This document shows positions 31,601 to 39,260 of a stretch of DNA of 39,474 nucleotides, piece by piece. Below the pieces are notes generated by a model. It was given only the letters and a program-made list of their open reading frames with translations, did not search any database and was not told the DNA's origin. The stretch is from Mycobacterium asiaticum (GTDB lineage: Bacteria > Actinomycetota > Actinomycetes > Mycobacteriales > Mycobacteriaceae). Position 1 is the first letter of the stretch; every line of letters starts with the position of its first letter. A program made the translations under genes and the position numbers. The stretch is taken from positions 1 to 39,474 of the forward strand of contig NZ_LZLS01000171.1 of the NCBI RefSeq assembly GCF_001673365.1. Reading direction: 5' to 3'.

Positions 31601-32797
31601 GCCCGCATACACGGTGCCGTCCGGCAGTTGCAACGGCTCGGTGAGCAGCCGCAGTCCACCGGCATCCAATCGCAGCTGCGCGTTCTCGGTGTCAGCGAAA
31701 CGCGACGCCGGGACCACACCGTGGTGCAGGCTCAGTACGACCTTGATCAAACCGGCGATGCCGGCCGCGCCCTCGGTGTGGCCGAGGTTGCCCTTGATCG
31801 ATCCGATCGCGCATGGCTGGTCGCGTCGCGAACGATGTGCGTGGGCAAGCGCTTTGGCTTCGATCATGTCGCCCAACAGGGTGCCGGTGCCGTGTGCTTC
31901 GACGAAAGTGAGCTGTGCCGGCCGGATTCCGGCGACGCGGCATGCCGCATCCGCGACCTGCTGCTGCGCCCAGCGATTCGGCGCGGTGATGCCGTTGCTG
32001 CGACCGTCGCTGTTGACCGCGCTGCCTTTGATGACGGCGTAGACCGGCAACCCGGCGGCGACCGCGTCGGCCAGCGGCAACAACACCACGGCGGCAACGC
32101 CCTCGCCCCGGCCGATGCCGTCCGCCTCGGCACTGAACGGTTTGCACCGACCGTCGGGCGCGGCCAGGCCGGCTTGGGTATAGAAAGCGTTCAGTGCCGG
32201 AGTGAGGGTGAGATTGACACCGGCGGCGATCGCCTGGCCGCACTCGCCGTTTGCGAGCGCCTGCGCAGCCAGGTGCACCGCCACCAACGACGACGAGCAC
32301 GCGGTGTCCACCGCCAGACTCGGGCCCTTGAGGTCGAGTTGGTAGGACAGACGGTTGGCCGTCATGAAATAGCCGTTGCCGGAACCACTTTGCGCGGTGA
32401 TTGCGCGGTAGTCGCGCATATGCAGGTGGGCCCATTCGTTGGCCATCACGCCGACGAATACCCCGGTGTTCGAGCCCGCGAGCCCGTGCGGATCGAGGGT
32501 CGCGTCTTCGATTGCACGCCAAGCGGTTTGCAGCAACAGGCGCTGCTGGGGATCCATCTCCTGCGCTTCGCGCGGGGTGATGCCGAAGAAGTCGTTGTCG
32601 AATGCGTCGGCGTCGGCGATCAACCCACCGCTGCGATGGTTGATGGTGCCGTCGGCCTGTAGGTCGGCGGCGTTCCAGCGTTGCGCCGGGATCTCGTCGA
32701 TCGCGTCCGCGCCGTCGAGCAATAGTTGCCACAGCGCGGCCGGGTCGGTTGCCTTCGGAAAGCGGCAATCGAGACCCACAACCGCGATGTCGGTCAT
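28619..32797 (-). CDS. PKS with terminal PLP alpha-oxoamine synthase: KS-AT-ACP-AONS
   Basis: A 1392-residue multidomain enzyme. The ketosynthase (1-420) has Cys167 in DTACSSS and His in EAHGTGT and GNLGHTEG. The acyltransferase (about 510-790) has GHSIGE near 599-604 and HAFH near 695, the malonyl-CoA pattern. A carrier domain (about 895-970) has its serine in GFDSI near 931. The C-terminal 400 residues are a fold-type I alpha-oxoamine synthase (8-amino-7-oxononanoate synthase/serine palmitoyltransferase kin) with MIDEAHSIGVIG and the PLP lysine in SGTMSKALAACGG near 1236. There is no KR, DH, ER or thioesterase. The predicted course is one malonyl extension, then decarboxylative condensation of the carrier-bound thioester with an amino acid, releasing an alpha-amino ketone. 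The amino acid is not predictable. It is the last gene of the operon; its ATG abuts the stop of the preceding ACP gene (TAGATG). Confidence 0.95.
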   Translation of the reverse strand: MTDIAVVGLDCRFPKATDPAALWQLLLDGADAIDEIPAQRWNAADLQADGTINHRSGGLIADADAFDNDFFGITPREAQEMDPQQRLLLQTAWRAIEDATLDPHGLAGSNTGVFVGVMANEWAHLHMRDYRAITAQSGSGNGYFMTANRLSYQLDLKGPSLAVDTACSSSLVAVHLAAQALANGECGQAIAAGVNLTLTPALNAFYTQAGLAAPDGRCKPFSAEADGIGRGEGVAAVVLLPLADAVAAGLPVYAVIKGSAVNSDGRSNGITAPNRWAQQQVADAACRVAGIRPAQLTFVEAHGTGTLLGDMIEAKALAHAHRSRRDQPCAIGSIKGNLGHTEGAAGIAGLIKVVLSLHHGVVPASRFADTENAQLRLDAGGLRLLTEPLQLPDGTVYAGVSSFGLGGTNSHVVLARPANGVAAVQTELSTMEAGAGILTLAADSPEGLRRNASRLADDIAASTAPLDQLCWSSNRIKARGPARLAIIATDRAETLAVLRGDNAESGTVGVMSAGWLFSGQGTQSPGMATALYESSAVFRDAFDRVQTALLPHLGLPIRDVMDDDRVNETEFAQPAIFALQYAQAHALIELGAEPAWLLGHSIGEYAAAAVAGVFSLDDACRLVAARGRLMQQLPVGGGMLAVRASVEAVAGLPLDLAAVNGPDEIVLSGAIKAIDEAERKLTETGIKVRRLNVSHAFHSRLMEPMVEQFATVAAQCSYELPLFPIYSTLRGSLLGDDEPMDADYWVAHVGATVRFADAATEAMHAEPTHLVEFGSRATLAPMIRRSHNNAPPGISVATGMPETVAALYRDGLNPNWELLYPKHAQVAHRLRGYQFSTANRFWIRQDASTPTTSREATMENLISLFREQAAVLAAYAGGDLPTLSAPESDTPAGQPDVNATIVRSEIARISGFPDRRLRTSQTIVGDLGFDSIMVTDLFGGLKRRVPGLTIDPAMFGPATTIADVIAMAGGQAHEIDCAPSPDAPAVIPQTRIGDFEEVKALAARIASVAAAGIDNPYFVVNDGVTDDTSIIDGVEVINFSSFNYLGLSGHPAVADAMTDAVRRWGSSCSASRLLAGEKPIHRDLELELARLLGTEDALALVNGHATNVTVIGHLLGEGDLVIHDSLAHDSIVQGCKLSGSTRRPFPHNDAAALDVLLTGIRHQYRRVLVVIEGVYSQDGDIADLPAFIDVKNKHGALLMIDEAHSIGVIGATGGGIGEHFGVDRAAVELWSGTMSKALAACGGYVAGSRELIEFLKYTTPGFIFSGGIPPTIAAAALTAIQVIRSEPAHLHRLRTLSSLFLNLAREAGLDTGDSADTPIVPCIVGDSMTALRLSNALMKRGINVNPILYPAVPEDKARLRFFITSCHTEEQIRYAITALTEELAICCGRTRK

Positions 32798-33073
32798 CTA
32801 CGCGACCTCTGCCTGCTCCACTGTCTGCTCCGCGAGGGCCTCGGTGAGGTATTCGGCGATGTGGGCAAGGGTAGGGTAGTCGAAGATCAGCGTCGGGTCG
32901 ACGTCAAGGTCGAAATGCATTTCGATTTCGCCGACCAGGCTGACCGCCTGTACCGAGTCGACGCCCATGTCGGCCAGCGGAACCATCGGGTTCAGGGCGC
33001 TGGCGGGGACGTCCAGCGCGGCGGCCAGCCGACCGGTGAGCCAGCGTAGGTTCTGACGATTCTTGACATTCAT
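32798..33073 (-). CDS. Stand-alone acyl carrier protein
   Basis: A 91-residue carrier protein. The phosphopantetheine serine is in MGVDSVQAVSL near 39. The helix-II/III region (EIEMHFDLDVDPTLIFDYPTLAHIAEYL) is of the PKS/FAAL-partner kind. It very likely takes the acyl group from the FAAL just upstream and passes it to the KS-AT-ACP-oxoamine synthase just downstream. The AAGGAG ribosome binding site of this gene overlaps the FAAL stop codon, and the gene's own stop abuts the PKS start, so the three are translated together in defined proportion. Confidence 0.92.
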   Translation of the reverse strand: MNVKNRQNLRWLTGRLAAALDVPASALNPMVPLADMGVDSVQAVSLVGEIEMHFDLDVDPTLIFDYPTLAHIAEYLTEALAEQTVEQAEVA

Positions 33074-33083
33074 GGTGTGCTCC

Positions 33084-34844
33084 TTAAACAGATGACATCG
33101 GAAGTTCGGACTTCAGGTACGCGGCGCGCATCGAGGCGCGCTGCACCTTTCCGCTGGTGGTGAGGTGGATTCCGCCGCGGTCGACGAACACCACTTCGGG
33201 GGCGGGGACGTCGAAACCGCGTGCGACGGCACGCTTGACCGTGGTGGCGAGTTCGTCGTGGGTGACCTCGCCGAGCGAGCCGTTCTTCACGGCTTGGATC
33301 AGCACTAGTCGCTCGGTGTCGTTGACGTCGACGGATATGGCGACGCCTCGGGAACCGGCCAGCGCCGGATGCACGGTCTGCACGAACTCTTCGATGTCCT
33401 GCGGGTAGAGGTTGCGACCGTTGACGATCAGGAGGTCTTTGCGACGACCGGTGACGTACAACTCGCCGTCGTGCAGCAACCCGAGGTCACCCGTGCGCAG
33501 GTAGGGGCCGGCACCGTCGACGGTGTGTGCCCCGAACCGCTCGCTGGTCTCCGCGGGACGGTTGTGGTAGCCGCTGGCGACGCTGCGGCCGAGCAGCCAG
33601 ATCTCGCCGACCCGACCGTCGGGAAGGTCTTCGAGGGTGTCCGGGTCGACGATGCGCACGTCGATACCCGGGCCCGGCGCGCCGGAACTCACCAGGCTGA
33701 CCGAGGGCCCCTCGGCAGGCTCGTAGCGGTTGCGTTCCAGGGCTTCGGCGTCGGCGTCGAGGAAGCGCGGGACGCCGCGACTGACGGTGGCCAACAGGGT
33801 TACCTCCGCCATCCCGTAGGCGGGCCGGACCGCCGAAGGTGCGAATCCGGCCGGAGCCAGCAGGTCCTTGATCCGCTCCACGGTGTGGCGGCGGACGGGC
33901 TCGGCGCCGTTGAGCGCGACCTGCCAGCTGGACAGATCCAGGCCGAGAAGTTGATCCGGGGTTACCCGACGTGCGATGAGGTCGTAGGCGAAATTCGGTG
34001 CGGCCGCGTGAGTACCGCGGTAGTCGCTGATCGACTTGAGCAGCCGGATCGGCTGTTTGAGGAAGGCCAGGGGAGACATGCTCACCAGGTTCGCGCCGGC
34101 GAAGAACGCCAGCATCCCGCTCACCAGGCCCATGTCGTGAAAGTGTGGGATCCAGCCCACCACAACCGAATTTGTGGTGACATCCAGTGCGCTGGCGATC
34201 GTGTTCTCGTTGTTGAGCACGTTGTCATGGGTGACGGCAACGCCTTTGGGGTCACCGGTCGATCCGGAGGTGTACTGCAAGAACGCGACGGTGTCGGGCG
34301 CACTGGGCGGCATCGTCCAGGTTGCCGGGTCGGCCAACGGCGATTGGTCGGGGGAGTCGATGGCTATGCACTGGACCGGCCGGTCGAGGCCGAGGCCGTC
34401 GATGCCGGCAGTGAGCGCGCTGTGCAGGTTCGCCGTGGTCAGGACGAGGGTGCTGGCTGCGTCGCGCAGGATGCCCGCCACGCGCATCAGGCTGCGTTCG
34501 TCGTGGGGCAGCGGTGCAGGGACCGCGACGACGCCGGCGTAGATGCAGCCCAAAAACGCTCGCCAGAACTCGACACCGGGCTCGAACAGCAGTAGCACGG
34601 GCCGGGTTGCCTCCGGCCGTGAACGCAGCCACACCGCGATTTCCCGAGCGCCTCGGTCGAGATCGCCGAACGTGGTGGGTTCTTCGACCAGGTGCCGCCC
34701 GGACTCCTTGAGGAAGATGAAGCGCCTTGTCTCGGAATGGCTTTCGAACTGAGCGTGAAAGCACGAAGCGAGGTTCGAGTGCCCGGCGTGGGTCGCCACA
34801 CTGCGTTGCAGCCCGGTGTTGGGGTGCAGAGCCCTGATCGTCAT
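33084..34844 (-). CDS. Fatty acyl-AMP ligase (FAAL, FadD-type)
   Basis: A 586-residue adenylate-forming enzyme that turns a fatty acid into an acyl-AMP and hands it to a carrier protein instead of CoA. It has the P-loop-like FLQYTSGSTGDPKGV near 189-201, GWIPHFHDMGL (the FAAL form of the acyl-binding region), the A5-type YGMAEVTLL, YLRTGDLG, and the catalytic lysine region GKVQRASMR near the end. The HFHDMGL motif and a location beside a free ACP and a PKS fit FAAL rather than acyl-CoA ligase. The free ACP is its obvious partner. No clear ribosome binding site is seen at ATG 34844; the gap to the MmpL stop is 61 bases. The likely substrate is a medium or long fatty acid, not resolved here. 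Confidence 0.93.
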   Translation of the reverse strand: MTIRALHPNTGLQRSVATHAGHSNLASCFHAQFESHSETRRFIFLKESGRHLVEEPTTFGDLDRGAREIAVWLRSRPEATRPVLLLFEPGVEFWRAFLGCIYAGVVAVPAPLPHDERSLMRVAGILRDAASTLVLTTANLHSALTAGIDGLGLDRPVQCIAIDSPDQSPLADPATWTMPPSAPDTVAFLQYTSGSTGDPKGVAVTHDNVLNNENTIASALDVTTNSVVVGWIPHFHDMGLVSGMLAFFAGANLVSMSPLAFLKQPIRLLKSISDYRGTHAAAPNFAYDLIARRVTPDQLLGLDLSSWQVALNGAEPVRRHTVERIKDLLAPAGFAPSAVRPAYGMAEVTLLATVSRGVPRFLDADAEALERNRYEPAEGPSVSLVSSGAPGPGIDVRIVDPDTLEDLPDGRVGEIWLLGRSVASGYHNRPAETSERFGAHTVDGAGPYLRTGDLGLLHDGELYVTGRRKDLLIVNGRNLYPQDIEEFVQTVHPALAGSRGVAISVDVNDTERLVLIQAVKNGSLGEVTHDELATTVKRAVARGFDVPAPEVVFVDRGGIHLTTSGKVQRASMRAAYLKSELPMSSV

Positions 34845-34905
34845 GGAATGACTTTGGGCCGCAAGCCTTGTGACTTTCTAAACGGTTCCTTGAAGCCCGC
34901 TTGTC

Positions 34906-37900
34906 TCACATAAACGAGGCGTACATGCGGCCGCCGTACAGCTGGCGTGGCGTCTGGGGCACATTGTCGAGCGGGCCCGGCGGCGGCGGTGTGGACATTT
35001 GCAGCCGCAGGATCCGGCCGCCGATCTGAACGTATGCGCCGGGGCGCCAGGTGGTGTGCTCCCACGGGGTTAGCCGAGTCCAACCCGGCTGTGCCGGTTC
35101 CCGCATGTAGACGCCGTTGGTGGAGTCGCGGTCGACGATGGTCACTTCCCCGTTGAGGATGCGGACTTCGGCGTGAGCCCGCGACATCAGGCCCGCCGGG
35201 TCGTCGATGCACACGGGCCGCAACCCACGTTGGTCGGCATCCGAGCCGCGTGGGTCGCGGCCGATGACGCAGTCCCGCTCGATCTCGAAGCGCGAATTGT
35301 CGTCCAGCGCAACCCATGCCGTCGGCCACGCCGAGTCGGCCCGCGGCTGCGGAACCACCGGCATCCGTCCCGAATTGCGCCCGAGTGCCGCAGCTTTCGA
35401 TGACCAGAGGACGGCGCCCTGTCCCGGTACGGTTCCGCTGACGAGCTTGTAGACGCCGTTAGCGTCCGCCCAGGGCCGGGGCCGCTGACCGAAGTCGTCG
35501 ACGGTGATGACCGTCGCCACCGCGGGTACCGGCACCGAGCGGTGCACCAGGCGTCCGCGGCCGTGCACGAGTGTGCGCCCGGCGCCGTCGTCAAGTGCGA
35601 CGGTGACGCTGCCGCACAGCAGTATCTCCAGGCCCGTTGGGGTGGGCATGACGATGCCGACGTCGACCAGAGTGTGCGTCCACGGTTGGCGCGCGATCTT
35701 GGAGAAGGCGCTGACCAACCGTTGCGGGTCGGTTCGCCGGACCATCTCGGCCAGTGCCGCCAACTGCTGGGCGGAGATCGATTGGTCGGTCAGCGGCGCT
35801 CTATCGCGGTGCGCGACAACGATAATGGTGCCGTTGACGTTGGCCACCAGATGTTGACCGGGGATGACCTCGATTTCGGTGGGGGCACTGGCCGGCGTGC
35901 GTTCGACGTACTCCTGGGCCGCTTGCCTGGCCGCCTGCACCGCCGCGTCCGGGGCCGGTTCTGGGGCCGGTTCGGCCGTCGGTGCGGCGGCCGCGGCGGC
36001 GGCGGAGGCGGGCACGACCACCGCCTGGGCCTCGGCCTCGGGCGCGGCTTCGCTGATGCCGATCCGGTCGTGCAGCCACCGCAGCGGAGCAGGTGCCCAC
36101 CAGTTGAGATCGCCGGCCAGGCGCAGAAACGCCGGCACTACGACGGCGCGGATGATGGTCGCATCGATGACGACGGCCAGCGCCGTGCCGATGCCGAACA
36201 TTTTCATGAAGGACAGTCCGTTGGCGAACGAAACCAACGTGATCGTCAACAACAGTGCGGCGCTGGTGACGATTCGCCCGACTCGGCCCAAGCCGATGAC
36301 GGTTGAAGCGGTGTTCGACAAGCCGGAATCGCGGGCTTCCTTGATCCGGCTGAGCAGGAAGATTTCGTAGTCGACGGACAAGCTGAACGCGATGGCGCAC
36401 AGCAAAACGACCATGGACAGGTTCAGCGGCGCGGGAGTGATTCCCAGCAGCGCGGCCAGATGCCCTTCCTGGAAGACCCACACCATGATGCCCAGAACCG
36501 CGCTCAGCACAAGCAGATTCAGGCTCAGGGCTTTGACCGGAACCACCACGCTGCCGGTGAACAGGAACAGCAGGATGAACGTGGAAACCGCGATCAGGGT
36601 GATCGCCAACGGAAGCTTGCTACCGATGGAGGATTGGCTGTCGATCAGCGTGGCGGTCGGACCGCCCACCTCGACCTGGCGGTTGGTGATCTTGGCGCGG
36701 ATGTCCCGCACCAGATGTTGAGCGGTGTCCGAGTCGGCCTGGACCGACAAATAGACGACGGCGTAGCTGGGCCCGGCTACCGCGGGCGTCGGTCCGGCCG
36801 CCTGGCCGTGTTCGAACCTGCCGATCGGACCGTTGATCATGACGACGCCGTTCATGCCCGACACCTCGGGGGCCAGGTTCTGTAGCACCTGGGCGTCATT
36901 GCGGGTAACCAGTGTGATCGCCTGCGACGGGTCCAGCGGGAAGTCCCGCTGCAGTGATTCGGCCACCAGGCGCGCGCTGGAGTTCGTCGGCAACGCGCGT
37001 TCGTCGGGCGTGGCGAACTCCACCTTGAGGAAGGGAACCCCGAGGCCCAACAGCAGGGCCACGACCGGTAGCGCGTACAGGACGGGCCGGCGCGTCACCA
37101 CTTCGGCGAAATGCCGCCAGAACAGGGAGTCCGCCGACGGCGGAACCTTCCGGCGGATCACCGAGAAAGAGTCGACGCGCTTACCGAGCAGCGCCAGCAG
37201 CGCGGGCAGGACGATGATCGCGGTGAACGCCGACAGCAGGACGGTGGCGGTCGCGGCCAAACCGACGGACCGCAGGAAGTAGGTGGGAAAGACCAGCAGG
37301 CTGATCATCGCCAGGGTTACCGTCGCGGCGCTGAACAAGATGGTGCGACCGGCGGTGACGACGGTGGCGATGACGGCCTGCTGGTGTTTTTTTCCGTTGG
37401 CCAGTTCCTCGCGGAATCGCGAGACCATCAGCAAGCCGAAGTCGATCGATAGGCCCAGGCCGAATGCGGTTGTGACAGTGAGGGCGTGCACCGACACGTC
37501 GGTGATCGTCGTCATCAGCAGCAACACCGACAGGGTGGAGACGATAGAGACGATACCGACCACCACCGGCAACACGGCGGCGATCAGGCCGCCGAACACG
37601 ATCACCAAAACGGCCAGCGAGATGGGCACCGCGATGCTCTCGCTGGTCTTGAGATCGCCCTTGACCTTGTCCCGAATTTCCTGCTGCACGCCCAGAGCGC
37701 CGCCCGCACGGACGGTGACGTCGCTGTGGTGGGGCAGGTTCGCGATGATCCGCTTTGCCGTATCGGCGGCCTCGTCCGCGGTTCCGCCGACGTGCACCAG
37801 GATCAGCCCGGAGCGGCCGTCCTTGCTGCGCAGGTCGTCGGCTCCTTCGTCACCGAAGGACCTGGTCACCTTGGCTTTCGGTTCGGCCGCGACGACGCGC

Positions 37901-38172
37901 AGCACCTGGTCCTTGACCGCCGCAACCTCGGCGCTCTCGACGTTGCCCTCGCGCGGCAGCAGTTGGACGACCAGATTCGCGGTGGTGCCGAAATGCTGGT
38001 CGAGGAATTCGTCGGCCTGCGAGGACTCCGAGTTGGGGTCGGTGTTTCCGCCCGTACCCAGCTTGTCGGACACCGAACCGCCGAGCACGACGCTGATGGC
38101 CAGCAGGACCAGGACTGCGGCGAGCACCAGTTTGGGGCGGCGTACGGAATTCTCGGCCAATCGCCTCAACAT
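34906..38172 (-). CDS. MmpL-family lipid transporter with C-terminal FHA domain
   Basis: A 1088-residue RND-superfamily transporter. An N-terminal helix (about 15-33) and a large periplasmic loop are followed by two membrane blocks with the proton-relay motifs GLSIDFGLLMVSRFREEL and FSLSVDYEIFLLSRIKE. MmpL proteins export complex lipids. After the transporter (about residue 720) come an Ala/Pro-rich linker, an unassigned domain, and a forkhead-associated domain (about 960-1058) with VIGRDP, SRAHAEV and DRDSTNGVYM: the Arg, Ser-Arg-His and Ser-Thr-Asn residues that recognise phosphothreonine. An FHA-MmpL fusion suggests control by Ser/Thr kinases. Adjacent genes make the presumed cargo. GGGGGGAAAGG precedes the ATG. 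I do not recall this fusion in the classical M. tuberculosis MmpL set. Confidence 0.93.
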   Translation of the reverse strand: MLRRLAENSVRRPKLVLAAVLVLLAISVVLGGSVSDKLGTGGNTDPNSESSQADEFLDQHFGTTANLVVQLLPREGNVESAEVAAVKDQVLRVVAAEPKAKVTRSFGDEGADDLRSKDGRSGLILVHVGGTADEAADTAKRIIANLPHHSDVTVRAGGALGVQQEIRDKVKGDLKTSESIAVPISLAVLVIVFGGLIAAVLPVVVGIVSIVSTLSVLLLMTTITDVSVHALTVTTAFGLGLSIDFGLLMVSRFREELANGKKHQQAVIATVVTAGRTILFSAATVTLAMISLLVFPTYFLRSVGLAATATVLLSAFTAIIVLPALLALLGKRVDSFSVIRRKVPPSADSLFWRHFAEVVTRRPVLYALPVVALLLGLGVPFLKVEFATPDERALPTNSSARLVAESLQRDFPLDPSQAITLVTRNDAQVLQNLAPEVSGMNGVVMINGPIGRFEHGQAAGPTPAVAGPSYAVVYLSVQADSDTAQHLVRDIRAKITNRQVEVGGPTATLIDSQSSIGSKLPLAITLIAVSTFILLFLFTGSVVVPVKALSLNLLVLSAVLGIMVWVFQEGHLAALLGITPAPLNLSMVVLLCAIAFSLSVDYEIFLLSRIKEARDSGLSNTASTVIGLGRVGRIVTSAALLLTITLVSFANGLSFMKMFGIGTALAVVIDATIIRAVVVPAFLRLAGDLNWWAPAPLRWLHDRIGISEAAPEAEAQAVVVPASAAAAAAAPTAEPAPEPAPDAAVQAARQAAQEYVERTPASAPTEIEVIPGQHLVANVNGTIIVVAHRDRAPLTDQSISAQQLAALAEMVRRTDPQRLVSAFSKIARQPWTHTLVDVGIVMPTPTGLEILLCGSVTVALDDGAGRTLVHGRGRLVHRSVPVPAVATVITVDDFGQRPRPWADANGVYKLVSGTVPGQGAVLWSSKAAALGRNSGRMPVVPQPRADSAWPTAWVALDDNSRFEIERDCVIGRDPRGSDADQRGLRPVCIDDPAGLMSRAHAEVRILNGEVTIVDRDSTNGVYMREPAQPGWTRLTPWEHTTWRPGAYVQIGGRILRLQMSTPPPPGPLDNVPQTPRQLYGGRMYASFM

Positions 38173-38267
38173 GTCAGCTGCCTTTCCCCCCGTGATCGTC
38201 GCACCTGCGCAGCGTGTCGTGAAGGGCTTGGCGCTTTCTAAATGCGAGATCGCTTGGAGTTTGCCAG

Positions 38268-39260
38268 TCAGTTGTGCGGCTCACCGGCCAACCACAGCCG
38301 GACCAGGCAGCGCCGTGCCTCCACCTCGGCCGCATCGACGAAAGCGCGCCGGTTGTGCAAAGTCACGTGGTTGTCGGCGAACAGCACGTCCCCGGGCGTC
38401 AGGGTGAATTCGACGAAGTTGTCGGGGTCGTTGAGGGCCTGGTCGAAAGCGTCGAGCGCACGGCGCTGACGGTCCGTGAGCGGCTGACCGCTGCGGTAGT
38501 GGCCGAGTTCGATGTGCAGGCGGTTGTAGCGGATCTGCACGCCGTCGGGGGTGTCGGTCAAGACGGACCCCGTGGTGATCGGGTCCTCGCCGGGTTGTGT
38601 CTCGTGGGACCGGTCGAAGCAGAACTGCCCGTAGAGTTCGGTCACCAATTCGGGGTGGGTCTCCAGCATCTTGTTGTAGGCGGTGTGGCCACTGACCATG
38701 ACCGACTCGCCGCCGGAGACCCCTTTGCGCAGGCACAGCAGGCCCAGCACGTCGGGGCGGCTGCCCGCATAGGCGCAGGCCGAGTCGGTGTGGAAGATCA
38801 GCTCCGAGTTGGTTTTCGAGCCCCGGGCCTCGCCGACCGTCTGTCCGGTGTCTTGGACCAGGTAGACACGGTCGCCCTGCCGGTTCTGCGGCTGCGGTGC
38901 GCCCAGGTAGGTGCCCAGGCCCCAGTAGAGCATCGAGGCTTCCTCGTCTGACCATCCGTCGAAGGAAAGGCCGCGCAGCACGCAGAAACCCGGTCCCAGG
39001 CGCAGGCACTGGCGGATCCCGCGGGCGATCTCCACCAACTCGAGCGCCTGGAAGTCCGATGCCTGCACGGTGTCCAGTCGCCGTCCCTTGCGCCGCAGTT
39101 CGTCGCGGATCCGCAGGCAGGCTGCGGCCTGGCGCGGGTTGACCGCGATCATGTAGTCCCACGCGCTCATGCTGGCGTTGTTCCACACGGTCGGTCCGGC
39201 TATCGAGCGGCGAAAGTTCAGCCGTCGCTCGCCTGTCCTGTTTGCTGATGTAGTAAGCAT
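38268..39260 (-). CDS. TauD/TfdA-family Fe(II)/2-oxoglutarate oxygenase
   Basis: A 330-residue soluble oxygenase. The iron triad is His157 and Asp159 in FHTDSA plus the distal histidine near 302 in VTLHNRRAF; the 2-oxoglutarate arginine is likely in RLWLAGE near 321. The family hydroxylates, desaturates or oxidises amino acids and small acids. It is the first gene of the amino-ketone lipid operon, 95 bases before MmpL, and probably modifies the amino acid or fatty acid substrate, or the product. A TauD gene also stands near FAAL and ACP genes in isonitrile lipopeptide loci (the Rv0097-type cluster), but the NRPS and thioesterase of that pathway are absent here. ATG 39260 is preferred because AGAGGGGA precedes it; a TTG 18 bases upstream is unlikely. 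Confidence 0.9.
   Translation of the reverse strand: MLTTSANRTGERRLNFRRSIAGPTVWNNASMSAWDYMIAVNPRQAAACLRIRDELRRKGRRLDTVQASDFQALELVEIARGIRQCLRLGPGFCVLRGLSFDGWSDEEASMLYWGLGTYLGAPQPQNRQGDRVYLVQDTGQTVGEARGSKTNSELIFHTDSACAYAGSRPDVLGLLCLRKGVSGGESVMVSGHTAYNKMLETHPELVTELYGQFCFDRSHETQPGEDPITTGSVLTDTPDGVQIRYNRLHIELGHYRSGQPLTDRQRRALDAFDQALNDPDNFVEFTLTPGDVLFADNHVTLHNRRAFVDAAEVEARRCLVRLWLAGEPHN

Noticed and set aside
31565..32662. A 365-codon plus-strand frame inside the KS domain of the PKS-oxoamine synthase
   Set aside because: It is antisense to the intact ketosynthase; shadow frame.
33369..34595. A 408-codon plus-strand frame inside the acyl-AMP ligase gene
   Set aside because: It is antisense to conserved FAAL motifs, with no ribosome binding site and no homologous features.
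28619..39260. Reading the right-hand operon as an isonitrile lipopeptide cluster
   Set aside because: The NRPS and FcoT-type thioesterase are absent, and a malonyl-extending PKS with an oxoamine synthase takes their place.
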